A stretch of DNA of 44,421 bases from Spirochaetota bacterium. GTDB taxonomy: Bacteria > Spirochaetota > Spirochaetia > SZUA-6. The notes under the pieces are model-generated. The model saw only the letters and a list, made by a program, of their open reading frames with translations, did not search any database and was not told where the DNA came from. The stretch spans positions 10,961 through 55,381 of the forward strand of contig JAADHF010000095.1 in the NCBI GenBank assembly GCA_013151965.1. The letters are read 5' to 3'. A program made the translations under genes and the position numbers. Shown here piece by piece: positions 1-8,016 of this stretch (position 1 is its first letter; each line of letters begins with the position of its first letter).

Positions 1-1058
1 GAATTTATATGGAAGATAAAGATAAGCTGCTTGTAACCGACGCGAACAGAGTGCTTGAATATAAACTTGAAAATGATACATGGGAAATCCTGGGCGATAC
101 CGAATCATACGCAGTAAGGCTTGCCGGAATATCTTTAACTGCTAACGGCAATATTTTTACTACCGACTTTAACGGCAACAGGATGTTCGTTTTAACGGAG
201 ATGAGCTCACTCTATAATAGTTTTTCTGTAAATATCGAAAAGGTTAATGCGATAAACTTTCCTGCGGTAATAATGGATGTGTCCGTTCAGAACAGGTACG
301 GAAAGCCTATTGTAGGTCTTACCGGTGATAATTTTGTTGTAACGGAGTCATTTACACCGGTGGATAATCTGTCTCTTGTAAAAACCAATACGGAACCGCA
401 GCCCTTAAATATAGTATTACTGATAGAAAAAGCACCCGGAATGGATAATTTATCAGAGCCCCTTCGGGAAGCCATTACCGATATTTATAATGCTATGGAT
501 GGACGGGGGAAAATTGAAGTTGTTTCTACGGGAGAGAATCCTGCAATAGAGAGCAAAATGGGAGCTGAAAGGCTTAAACTAATAGAATCGGCAACAAAAA
601 CGGCAGCTTCCGGTTCATGGCATTTTGATAAAGGTTTAAGAATTGCTGCAGCTGATTTAATTCCAAGGGAGGGGAGAAAATCGGTAATCTATCTCGGCAG
701 AGGCGTATTAAACAATGAATCGTTTAATAATTACTCACTGATCGAGCTGTCGGATTATCTTATGAATAATTTTATAGATTTTTATACGGTATCTCTGGAT
801 AAAAATAAGCCGGCTAAAGAACTGCAGTTTATTACAAAACAGACAGGAGGTAAATCTTACTCTCTACTCTCACCCGGCGGGATTAAGAATATTACAGATG
901 ATATTGCCGGCAAGGTAACACCGGTATATACATTATCATTTACTTCGCATTCGGAATCCGATTTCGGGCGTAAATATATAAAACTTATCTCCGAAGTAAC
1001 CGTCCAGAAAAAAAGCGGACGTGACGAAAGCGGGTACTATGCTCCTTTGAAATTTTAA
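1..1058 (+). CDS. Propeller/VWA-domain protein, C-terminal part (5' truncated)
   Basis: The reading frame is open to the left edge of the window, so this is the 3' part of a longer gene; the first ATG is at 9 but need not be the true start. The first ~65 residues look like the last blades of an NHL-type beta-propeller (LLVTDANRVLEY, ANGNIFTTDFNGNRM). A beta-rich linker follows (~70-115, including GKPIVGLTGDNFVV), and then a von Willebrand A-like domain from about residue 132. The VWA first strand reads NIVLLIEKAPGM, so the metal-binding DxSxS (MIDAS) motif is not intact. Propeller plus VWA architectures occur in large exported spirochaete proteins (family knowledge); the signal peptide would be outside the window. 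No function is assigned. The domain reading is moderately sure. Confidence 0.7.
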   Translation, partial: IYMEDKDKLLVTDANRVLEYKLENDTWEILGDTESYAVRLAGISLTANGNIFTTDFNGNRMFVLTEMSSLYNSFSVNIEKVNAINFPAVIMDVSVQNRYGKPIVGLTGDNFVVTESFTPVDNLSLVKTNTEPQPLNIVLLIEKAPGMDNLSEPLREAITDIYNAMDGRGKIEVVSTGENPAIESKMGAERLKLIESATKTAASGSWHFDKGLRIAAADLIPREGRKSVIYLGRGVLNNESFNNYSLIELSDYLMNNFIDFYTVSLDKNKPAKELQFITKQTGGKSYSLLSPGGIKNITDDIAGKVTPVYTLSFTSHSESDFGRKYIKLISEVTVQKKSGRDESGYYAPLKF

Positions 1059-1107
1059 GAATACAGGAAACAGTTATTATCAAAAACCTGTCTTAATAAT
1101 CATAAAC

Positions 1108-1136
1108 TTGACAACAATGGATAATTATTTTATACT
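1108..1136 (+). promoter_or_regulatory. Sigma-70 promoter for the oxidoreductase operon
   Basis: TTGACA at 1108-1113 and TATACT at 1131-1136 are separated by 17 nt. Transcription should start near 1143, leaving a leader of about 120 nt before the GTG at 1264. I see no convincing riboswitch or terminator in that leader. Confidence 0.7.
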
Positions 1137-1263
1137 AATATCATATCATACTAGTTAAGGATCATCTCTTTTGGATACTTTCCTGTCCTTTTTATTTTTT
1201 ATAACAGCGCAATTTCTTAACAGGCACTCCGGGTAAATATAGAAGAAACAACAGGATCTGATA

Positions 1264-1995
1264 GTGGAAGAATTAAGAAAATTTAATATAGACGGCCTTG
1301 CTGTAAAGGAATTTTTAATTTTCGGAGGCAGGATAGGCTCGGGAAAAACAGAAATAGCTGTTAATCTTGCAATAAAAATAAAACAGCGGAAAATCAATAG
1401 TATTCTTTTCGATATGGATATCGTTAAGCCGTACGTTAGGATACGGGATATTAAAAAACAGATAAACAGTTATAATCTATCCATTGTATCTCCGCCCGAT
1501 ATCACGCGGACCCTGGACCTTCCGATTTATCCGCCGTATATTATCGGCAGTTTGATGGAAGAGGGAGCGGTTAAGATTCTCGATATCGGAGGCGACCCTT
1601 ATGGTGCCGGGTCGATAGCTCAGTTTCGAAATATTATAGAGAGCCGCAGTTATAATTTTTACTTTGTCATTAATACTAAAAGGCCGGAAACTTCCACAGG
1701 AGATGAGATTATCGCATCTTTAAAAGCGGTTGAACATGCATCACGCCTTAAGGTTACTCATTTTATTCTAAATACGAATCTCAGATGGGAAACAACCGGT
1801 AAGATTGTAAGGGAGGGTTATGATATCTTAAAGGAGGTATCCGTAAAGATGGATATACCTATTGCATTCGGCTGTGTGGATAAAGCCCATAAGGCTGTGT
1901 TCGATGGTGTGTCTGTTCCTGTTCTGCCTCTTGAACTGTTTGTTAAACCTCTTCCGGAATTAAATAAAAATAGTAATGGGAAAAGTAGCTTTTAA
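1264..1995 (+). CDS. P-loop NTPase (MinD/CobQ-like) leading the oxidoreductase operon
   Basis: 243 residues from a GTG start; an AGGA lies about 6-7 nt upstream. The N-terminus carries a Walker A motif GGRIGSGKTE (residues 21-30) after a hydrophobic strand. Further on come FDMDIVKPYVR and ILDIGGDPYGAG, which fit the second and third strands of a SIMIBI/ParA-like ATPase. The signature lysine of true ParA/MinD proteins (KGGxGKT) is absent. No membrane segment or signal peptide is seen, so it should be cytoplasmic. It is the first gene of a promoter-driven cluster with the four subunits of a 2-oxoacid:ferredoxin oxidoreductase, 27 nt ahead of the ferredoxin subunit. A role in assembly, metal insertion or regulation of that enzyme is an inference from position only. 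Confidence 0.75.
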   Translation: MEELRKFNIDGLAVKEFLIFGGRIGSGKTEIAVNLAIKIKQRKINSILFDMDIVKPYVRIRDIKKQINSYNLSIVSPPDITRTLDLPIYPPYIIGSLMEEGAVKILDIGGDPYGAGSIAQFRNIIESRSYNFYFVINTKRPETSTGDEIIASLKAVEHASRLKVTHFILNTNLRWETTGKIVREGYDILKEVSVKMDIPIAFGCVDKAHKAVFDGVSVPVLPLELFVKPLPELNKNSNGKSSF

Positions 1996-2022
1996 AAAAA
2001 TTTCCTTTTGTAAGGAGTATTC

Positions 2023-2250
2023 ATGGAAACCAGGGTAATCGTTAACGAAGAACGGTGTAAAAGCTGTAATTTATGTGTGGAAGTATGTCCTAAAAAAGTA
2101 CTTCGTATTTCTGATAGGCTGAATCCCAAGGGTTACCGCCCTGTTGAATTATTTGACAATGAGGCATGTATATCCTGCGGATTCTGTTATTTGATTTGTC
2201 CGGATGCAGCAATTGTAGAGGTAAGGCGTCCTGTTAAGGCAAAGGCATAG
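2023..2250 (+). CDS. 2-oxoacid:ferredoxin oxidoreductase, ferredoxin (delta) subunit
   Basis: A 75-residue protein with two complete 4Fe-4S motifs, CKSCNLCVEVCP and CISCGFCYLICP, typical of the small ferredoxin-like subunit (PorD/VorD/KorD) of four-subunit 2-oxoacid oxidoreductases. It would carry electrons from the TPP site of the beta subunit to external ferredoxin in the cytoplasm. AAGGAG sits 5 nt before the ATG. The stop is 9 nt before the alpha subunit start, whose own SD overlaps the end of this gene, so the genes are transcribed together. Confidence 0.93.
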   Translation: METRVIVNEERCKSCNLCVEVCPKKVLRISDRLNPKGYRPVELFDNEACISCGFCYLICPDAAIVEVRRPVKAKA

Positions 2251-2259
2251 GAGGTAAAT

Positions 2260-3327
2260 ATGAGTGAAAAGGTTCTTATGAAAGGTGCTGAGGCAATTGC
2301 CGAATCTGCCATTCGTGCGGGATGTATGGCCTTTTTCGGTTATCCTATTACTCCGCAGAATGAAACACCGGAATATTTTTCACGGAGAATGCCGCAGGTG
2401 GGAAGAGTATTTCTCCAGGCGGAGAGCGAAGTGGCGGCAATAAATATGGTCTATGGGGCAGCATGCACGGGAACACGGGTTATAACTACTTCTTCCAGCC
2501 CCGGAATAAGTTTGATGCAGGAAGGGTTCAGTTATATAGCTAATTCCAATGTTCCCTGTGTTGTTGTGAATGTAATGAGGGGCGGACCGGGATTGGGTGA
2601 TATCGCACCTGCACAGGCGGATTACAATCAGGCAACGAAAGGCGGGGGGCACGGTGATTATCATTCTATCGTTATTGCTCCGCATACGGTTCAGGAAGCG
2701 GCAGACCTTATGTTTAAGGCCTTTGGGCTGGCGGATAAGTATAGAATAATGGTTGTAATGCTTATGGATGGATTAATGGGGCAGATGATGGAACCTGTTG
2801 AGTTTCGTGAGTGGGTGGATGTAAAAAACAATAAAATACCGGTCTGGGCAACTGCCGGGCAGGGTAAAAGAGCGCGGCGGAATATAATAACATCTCTGGA
2901 AATCCTTGCAGAAGGATTGGAGAAGATGGATATTGCACTTCAGGAAAAATATACGGAGATAAAATCCAGCGAAGTATGCTGTGAAGAGTATATGATGGAT
3001 GATGCCGAGTATGCAATTACAGCTTTCGGCACCGTAGCGAGAATTTCAAAGACTGTAGTTGATCTGGCACGTGAAAGAGGAATCAAAGCAGGTTTAATCC
3101 GGCCTGTTACCGTCTGGCCCTTTCCCGAAATGGTTTTTAAGAAAAGAGCGGAACAGGTTAGATTTTTCTTCGATGTCGAGATGAACGAGGGACAGATGCT
3201 TCTCGATGTACGGTTGTCGGTAAACGGTAAAAAACCTGTTTACTATTACGGAAGGCTCGGAGGTATTGTACCGAGCGCGGAAGAAATGCTCGATGAACTG
3301 GAAAAGCTGGTAGGAGGGAAAAAATGA
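2260..3327 (+). CDS. vorB: 2-oxoacid:ferredoxin oxidoreductase, alpha subunit (VorB-type)
   Basis: 355 residues, the usual length of the VorB/KorA alpha subunit. The N-terminus (KGAEAIAESAIRAGCMAFFG, then YPITPQNETPEY) is the pyrimidine-binding domain signature. Later segments ITTSSSPGISLMQEG and MRGGPGLGDIAPAQADY are typical of the family, and the C-terminal transketolase-like domain includes RPVTVWPFPE. The enzyme oxidatively decarboxylates a 2-oxoacid to its acyl-CoA using ferredoxin. Whether the substrate is 2-oxoisovalerate or 2-oxoglutarate cannot be read from the sequence; VorB is the closest name I recognise. GAGG lies 5 nt before the ATG. The gene overlaps the beta subunit by ATGA, indicating translational coupling. 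Confidence 0.92.
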   Translation: MSEKVLMKGAEAIAESAIRAGCMAFFGYPITPQNETPEYFSRRMPQVGRVFLQAESEVAAINMVYGAACTGTRVITTSSSPGISLMQEGFSYIANSNVPCVVVNVMRGGPGLGDIAPAQADYNQATKGGGHGDYHSIVIAPHTVQEAADLMFKAFGLADKYRIMVVMLMDGLMGQMMEPVEFREWVDVKNNKIPVWATAGQGKRARRNIITSLEILAEGLEKMDIALQEKYTEIKSSEVCCEEYMMDDAEYAITAFGTVARISKTVVDLARERGIKAGLIRPVTVWPFPEMVFKKRAEQVRFFFDVEMNEGQMLLDVRLSVNGKKPVYYYGRLGGIVPSAEEMLDELEKLVGGKK

Positions 3328-4070
3328 AAACATTGTATAAGGTTCCCGGGGCTGTTACAGACTGTCCCACAACATACTGTCCGGGCTGTCCTCATGGAGT
3401 CGCCCATCGAATAATCGGTGAACTGCTCGATGAGATGCAGCTCACAAGAAAAACGGTCATCGTCTGGCCGGTAGGCTGTTCTGTTTTCGGATACTATTTT
3501 ATCGACACGGATGCCGTCGAAGCTGCCCACGGCAGGGCCTGTGCCATGGCAACCGGAATAAAACGCACTCATCCGGAATCTTTTGTCATAACATACCAGG
3601 GAGACGGAGACCTCGCATCTATCGGTATTGCGGAGACAATACATGCTGCTGCAAGAGGAGAACGGATATGTGTTATTTATGTCAATAACGGTAACTATGG
3701 GATGACAGGCGGTCAGATGGCACCTACCACACTCTTAGGCCAGGTAACGACTACTTCGCCGTACGGACGGGAAGCACATGCAAACGGATTTCCTTTAAAG
3801 GTTCCGGAAATGCTTGCAGTGATAGACGGGCCTGTATACATTGCAAGGGCTTCACTCGACAGTCCGAAGCATATAATACAGGCAAAAAAGTTTATCAAAA
3901 AGGCTTTTAAAGTTCAGGTTAATGATCTTGGTTTTTCTCTTGTAGAACTGATATCTTCCTGTCCTACAAACTGGAAAATGACGCCGGAAGAATCGCTCGA
4001 AAGAATCAGAAAACAGGTTCTCCCTGTTTTCCCGATAGGAGAATTAAAAGTAGACGAGGGGGTGGCATGA
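3324..4070 (+). CDS. 2-oxoacid:ferredoxin oxidoreductase, beta subunit (TPP-binding)
   Basis: 248 residues. The cysteine motif CPTTYCPGCPHG near the N-terminus is typical of the beta subunit. The thiamine-diphosphate/Mg binding segment begins GDGDLASIG and continues to VNNGNYGMTGGQ, with GDGD and NNGNYG as the two ends of the TPP fold motif. The TTTSPYGR segment is also family-typical. The start ATG overlaps the alpha-subunit stop by 4 nt, and the gene ends with an ATGA overlap into the gamma subunit. The catalytic site should lie at the alpha/beta interface. Confidence 0.92.
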   Translation: MKTLYKVPGAVTDCPTTYCPGCPHGVAHRIIGELLDEMQLTRKTVIVWPVGCSVFGYYFIDTDAVEAAHGRACAMATGIKRTHPESFVITYQGDGDLASIGIAETIHAAARGERICVIYVNNGNYGMTGGQMAPTTLLGQVTTTSPYGREAHANGFPLKVPEMLAVIDGPVYIARASLDSPKHIIQAKKFIKKAFKVQVNDLGFSLVELISSCPTNWKMTPEESLERIRKQVLPVFPIGELKVDEGVA

Positions 4071-4630
4071 TCATGGAGAAACAGGTTATTATTTCGGGCT
4101 TCGGCGGACAGGGTGTTATGCTTGCCGGAGAGCTGCTTGCGGAAGCGGGGAAAACAGAAGATAAATTCGTTACATTTCTCCCGTCTTATGGTCCTGAAAT
4201 GAGGGGCGGTACCGCATATTGTGATGTTATTGTTTCGGATAAAGCAATTGCATCTCCTGTTATTTCCTTTCCGTGGGCTGCTATTATCTTAAATCTTCCC
4301 TCTTTGAATAAATTTGAACCGCTTATGAAAAAAGGCGGCATAATAATTTTAAATAAGACGGTTATACCCCAGGATGTTAAGAGGAAGGATGTAAGGGTGT
4401 GTAAAATAGATGCCCAGACAATTGCGGAAGAACTGGGAAACGAAAAGGTAACGAACCTGATTCTGTTGGGAGCATATGCAGAACTGGAAAAAACAGTCTC
4501 CATTGAAACGTTAAAAAAATCCCTTAAAGTTTTCTTAACGGGCAGAAAAGAGAAACTGATTCAGATAAATGAAAAAGCCCTGGATATCGGTGCTGAAGCT
4601 GCAAAAAAATATATGGCCTCCCGGGCTTAA
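4067..4630 (+). CDS. 2-oxoacid:ferredoxin oxidoreductase, gamma subunit
   Basis: 187 residues. It opens with the gamma-subunit hallmark GFGGQGVMLAGELLAEAG, then SYGPEMRGGTAYCDV, both typical of pyruvate/ketoisovalerate oxidoreductase gamma domains, which help bind CoA. It overlaps the beta subunit by ATGA; a second ATG two codons later (MIMEKQ) is a possible alternative start. It is the last gene of the operon. The next gene is convergent and ends 40 nt away, with no clear terminator between them. Confidence 0.92.
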   Translation: MIMEKQVIISGFGGQGVMLAGELLAEAGKTEDKFVTFLPSYGPEMRGGTAYCDVIVSDKAIASPVISFPWAAIILNLPSLNKFEPLMKKGGIIILNKTVIPQDVKRKDVRVCKIDAQTIAEELGNEKVTNLILLGAYAELEKTVSIETLKKSLKVFLTGRKEKLIQINEKALDIGAEAAKKYMASRA

Positions 4631-4670
4631 GCAAAAAAGCCACAGTTCTGTATACTACTTAAGTTCCGGT

Positions 4671-5825
4671 TTAGAATATTGCAAATATTTTCCAGATTCC
4701 CTGATCTTTTGTAAAGTAGTATTCCTGGTACCGGGTCCAGAAAGGTATTTTATCGGAAATATCAATTCTCGTTTTTACCGTAAGAAGATAAACAGGTAAT
4801 GCCAGCTGCTTCTTAAATTTAAAGGAACGTACTATAAAGATACTGTCAGGGTATATTAAACTGTCTGTGGTAATTCCTGTAAAATCCAGAGTATCGAAAT
4901 AACCTTTAAATGTGGATTCGAGTTCTTTTTTTGTTATAACTGTCTGCAGCCGCAGTATTTTTAAGGGGTCCTCGATATACTTAGTTGCACCTTTTGAGTT
5001 CTTTTTAAGGAATGATGATATGCAGTTAATAAAGTTCCTCTTTATGTTCTCTTTTACATCGGTGCTTGCATAGGATGCAGATAGTTTTTCTGCCGTTGGT
5101 TTAACCGGTTCAGGTCTCCATGTTATGGGCGGCGGCGATTGTCCCACGGAATAGATAAGCCATCTTTCTTTTGGTTTATAGAAGTAAAAAACCTGGTGCT
5201 TTGTCCAGAATCCTATATACCCGGAAAAGTCTTTAATTGCATCTATCTGTAGAATGTATGTTTCTCCCCATATATTCGAAATATTCGAAGGTGCTCTTGT
5301 TATTTTAAGGCTGTTTACGTTGTAAACACTGGACGGCGGTAATCCCATAAGATTAATTTTACCAAAGAGTTTGTCCAATGCGGTTTTTGTCTCTTTCTGT
5401 GTAACACCTTCAGAAAAGCGTGAAATATATACGGTACCTGCAAGGAGATCGAGTATGGAACCGCTGTCTTCTGCTATAAAGTTACTGATAAGCCTTATAA
5501 ACTTCGATTTGATAATTTCCGTGGGATCGGCTTGTTTTTCCGGTAAATTAAGAGAAAACTTATACCGGGCAAGCAAAGCCTCTGCCGAAGGATATTCGTG
5601 AAATTTAATCTTTGACGGTGTAAGGCCGGGAAAGATATTATATGCCATGGCAACGAAATCTTTCCCTCTCGATGGTTTTCCATCTTTCTGGTATTGTTTT
5701 CCGACAAGATAATACGCCTCTGCAAGCTCTTTTCTGTCTTTTACGCTCAAGTTTGTATAAAATTGTGCCCATGTTATACCTGTCATAATGAGCATAGTTA
5801 TAAGTATAATAACAAACTTCTTCAT
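4671..5825 (-). CDS. Exported protein with an internal duplication
   Basis: 384 residues with an N-terminal signal peptide (MKKFVIILITMLIMTGITWA, cleavage likely after Ala20), so periplasmic or secreted. Residues ~27-75 look helical (KELAEAYYLVGKQYQKDG, TPR-like). The rest consists of two similar halves at about 105-227 and 261-383: FIRLISNF matches FINCISSF, VTQKETKTALDKLFG matches ITKKELESTFKGYFD, and GFWTKHQVFYF matches PFWTRYQEYYF. I do not recognise a named family. GGAGG lies 7 nt before the ATG, and a strong promoter precedes it. It stands alone between two plus-strand units. Real gene: high confidence; function unknown. Confidence 0.85.
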   Translation of the reverse strand: MKKFVIILITMLIMTGITWAQFYTNLSVKDRKELAEAYYLVGKQYQKDGKPSRGKDFVAMAYNIFPGLTPSKIKFHEYPSAEALLARYKFSLNLPEKQADPTEIIKSKFIRLISNFIAEDSGSILDLLAGTVYISRFSEGVTQKETKTALDKLFGKINLMGLPPSSVYNVNSLKITRAPSNISNIWGETYILQIDAIKDFSGYIGFWTKHQVFYFYKPKERWLIYSVGQSPPPITWRPEPVKPTAEKLSASYASTDVKENIKRNFINCISSFLKKNSKGATKYIEDPLKILRLQTVITKKELESTFKGYFDTLDFTGITTDSLIYPDSIFIVRSFKFKKQLALPVYLLTVKTRIDISDKIPFWTRYQEYYFTKDQGIWKIFAIF

Positions 5826-5857
5826 AATTTGCCTCCGTTAAGGGAAGATCTATAGAC

Positions 5858-5885
5858 AGTATATCACCTTACTGTTCAGTGTCAA
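5858..5885 (-). promoter_or_regulatory. Promoter of the exported duplicated protein
   Basis: On the minus strand, TTGACA (5880-5885) and TATACT (5858-5863) are spaced by 16 nt, with TGA before the -10 giving an extended -10. The start codon is at 5825, leaving a short leader that contains a GGAGG ribosome-binding site. Confidence 0.7.
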
Positions 5886-5937
5886 TTTAAGTACAAAATA
5901 AATTGGTAATTTGAATAAAGAATGAACAAAGAATCCT

Positions 5938-5967
5938 TTGACAAAATATGGAAATAGCATCTATAAT
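5938..5967 (+). promoter_or_regulatory. Consensus promoter immediately upstream of the PilZ gene
   Basis: TTGACA (5938-5943) and TATAAT (5962-5967) with an 18-nt spacer. Only 10 nt separate the -10 box from the ATG at 5978, so the predicted 5' UTR is about 2-5 nt and cannot hold a Shine-Dalgarno. Confidence 0.75.
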
Positions 5968-5977
5968 GTAAGACGTT

Positions 5978-6325
5978 ATGAAAGAAAAAAGAGAGGCCGA
6001 GAGAAAAAAAGTTACAGTTACAACAGTTGTCAGGAAAATGGTTCCGGCGGGAGGTTATTCCGTAATGGAATTTCGTACCCATGATATATCTTTAGGTGGT
6101 ATTTTTATTTCTACGGAAGATTTGTCTATTTTTGATCTGGGCGAAGAGATTGAGATACTTGTAGATGATAAAATGAAAAAATACTACAATGGGAAAGCCA
6201 GGGTAGTACGTTCTGCGAGAATTCTTGAGGAATCAGGTTCGCAAATCGAAAGCGGATTCGGGTTGATGTTTTTAAATCCCGAAAAAGAATTCGTGACAAT
6301 GCTTAAACAGAAACTTCAGGGCTAA
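5978..6325 (+). CDS. PilZ-domain protein (putative c-di-GMP receptor)
   Basis: A 115-residue single-domain protein. It has the PilZ signature: a basic N-terminal REAERKK stretch supplying the RxxxR motif and, after a beta strand, DISLGG (the D/NxSxxG motif). Both are needed to bind cyclic di-GMP in characterised PilZ domains. It has no membrane segment and should be cytoplasmic. The target is unknown; in spirochaetes PilZ proteins often affect motility (family knowledge). A perfect -10 box ends 10 nt before the ATG and no ribosome-binding site is visible, so the mRNA is probably leaderless or nearly so. An HD-GYP protein that could degrade c-di-GMP is encoded nearby on the other strand. Confidence 0.9.
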   Translation: MKEKREAERKKVTVTTVVRKMVPAGGYSVMEFRTHDISLGGIFISTEDLSIFDLGEEIEILVDDKMKKYYNGKARVVRSARILEESGSQIESGFGLMFLNPEKEFVTMLKQKLQG

Positions 6326-6338
6326 ACGATTTTTCGAT

Positions 6339-8000
6339 TTAATATTTAAAGGCACTCCCGCCGATAAATTCTCTTAAAATGGATTGCGTAGGCACCCAAT
6401 TAGGCGGCAGAGGCGCGAAGTTATTCAGAAAGGATAGTAGTTTCCGGGCCTCGTAGTACTCTTTTTCATCCGGTTTTACGGTACGGAGGAGCGGTTCGGC
6501 GTAAACCTTAAGAACGGCAAGTTCGTAATCGAGGGCAGAGTTAAATGCCGAATCGGAGGAATTCTGGTATGGGAAAATGTTTCTGTATTCACCTTTGCGG
6601 ACAGAAGGCCACATTTTCAGAGTGGTAATTGCAGAATGGCCTCTATACCTTGCATCTCTGACTATCCTCCGTATAAGGCGGTTATCCGTTGTTGATATTC
6701 GATTATGATCGTCAAGATTTAATTGGGTTAAAGCGGAAACGTAGATTTTGTATTTTTTTTCCTTCTCGATAAGAGGGGTTAAATCATCATTTAACCCATG
6801 AATACCCTCTAAAATTAAAAGTGCTCTGTCCGGCAGCCGGAAAGGCTCCCCCTGACTTTTTCTGGCGCCTGAGTGGAAATCAAAAACAGGTATGATAATT
6901 TCTTCTCCGTTCATCAACTTGATTAAATGATTATTTAAAAGTTCTATATCCAATGCCCCTAAAGCCTCAAAATCATAATTGCCGTTTTTATCCAGCGGTG
7001 TTTGTTCCCTCGAAACAAAGTAATTGTCTAAAGAAATTGTTACGGGGTTTCTGCCGCAGACTTTTAACTGGATTGCAAGTTTTTTGGAAAAGGTCGTTTT
7101 GCCTGAGGAGGATGGTCCTGCTATGAGTACAATTCTAATGCCTTTCCGCTTTGATGTTATCTTATCTGCGATTTCTGCGATTTTTTTATTGTGCAGAGCT
7201 TCGGCAACTTGAATAAACTGTTTCATATTTCCTTCTTTGTTGTGTTCATTCAGCAGGCCGACACAGCTGATATTGAGTATTTTGCCCCAATTTTTATATT
7301 CTCTGTAAATAGAAAAAAGAACAGGATTTTCCCGGAGCGGCTGTATTTCCCCGGGCTGCCCGAAGGAAGGGTACCGCAGAAGAAAACCGGGGGGGTAATT
7401 TGCTATTTCGAAAATATTGAGTAAACCGGTATTCGGTACAAGCGGAGCGTGGGCAAGATCTAAAAAATCCCCGCAACGGTATACCGGAATTTTAGGATCG
7501 TTTCTGTTGGCAAGAAGGAGTGCCGTATCCGGCTGATTGTTCTCTTTAAAATAGTTCACGGCTTCCAGATAGGATATGACTTCGCGTGTAATAGGCAGAT
7601 TACGTTTTACGAGTTCAGTCATCCCTGTCCTGATCTGTGTTATATATTTTTCGGGCAGTTTATCGATGCCGTCAAAATAATAGAAGTAGCTCCTGCCCAG
7701 GGAATGCCCTATGACAAGCCTTCTGTCAGGGAATGCTTTTTTTGCTGCTATGGCCAATAAAAAGCAGAGAGATCTCCTGTAAATATTCATTCCTTCCCTG
7801 TGCTCGAGGGTTAAGGGCTCGACAGTCGAATTAACCTCGACATGGTAGGAAAGGCTTGCCGTATCGTTATTTATCAAGGCAGCAACAACCGGAGAATTCA
7901 GATTATCGAATTCTTTATTTTTAAGTATTTCAGAAACCTTTATGCCGGCAGTGTATACTTCCGTACTGCCGGATGGAAACGTAATTCTTATATTTGTCAT
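6339..8000 (-). CDS. Nucleoside (uridine-type) kinase with N-terminal TGS domain
   Basis: 553 residues. Residues 1-65 form a TGS-like ubiquitin-fold domain (ITFPSGSTEVY, VSEILKN). A middle region resembles the threonyl-tRNA-synthetase second domain (GHSLGRSYFYYFD). Around residues 290-302 comes the kinase P-loop LIAGPSSSGKTTFS, followed by ISLDNYFV and PVFDFHSGAR, as in uridine kinase/phosphoribulokinase folds, and LILEGIHGLND. TGS-uridine-kinase fusions are known in spirochaetes, Firmicutes and Thermotogae. Likely phosphorylation of a nucleoside or related substrate; the exact substrate is unknown. It lies 16 nt downstream of the HD-GYP gene on the same strand, so the two are probably co-transcribed. 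Confidence 0.87.
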   Translation of the reverse strand: MTNIRITFPSGSTEVYTAGIKVSEILKNKEFDNLNSPVVAALINNDTASLSYHVEVNSTVEPLTLEHREGMNIYRRSLCFLLAIAAKKAFPDRRLVIGHSLGRSYFYYFDGIDKLPEKYITQIRTGMTELVKRNLPITREVISYLEAVNYFKENNQPDTALLLANRNDPKIPVYRCGDFLDLAHAPLVPNTGLLNIFEIANYPPGFLLRYPSFGQPGEIQPLRENPVLFSIYREYKNWGKILNISCVGLLNEHNKEGNMKQFIQVAEALHNKKIAEIADKITSKRKGIRIVLIAGPSSSGKTTFSKKLAIQLKVCGRNPVTISLDNYFVSREQTPLDKNGNYDFEALGALDIELLNNHLIKLMNGEEIIIPVFDFHSGARKSQGEPFRLPDRALLILEGIHGLNDDLTPLIEKEKKYKIYVSALTQLNLDDHNRISTTDNRLIRRIVRDARYRGHSAITTLKMWPSVRKGEYRNIFPYQNSSDSAFNSALDYELAVLKVYAEPLLRTVKPDEKEYYEARKLLSFLNNFAPLPPNWVPTQSILREFIGGSAFKY

Positions 8001-8016
8001 TTAAAATCCCTATTAT

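Noticed and set aside
1059-1263. Possible attenuator in the ~120-nt leader of the oxidoreductase operon
   Set aside because: Only weak complementarity (AAGGA with TCCTT) was found; no stable stem plus T-run.
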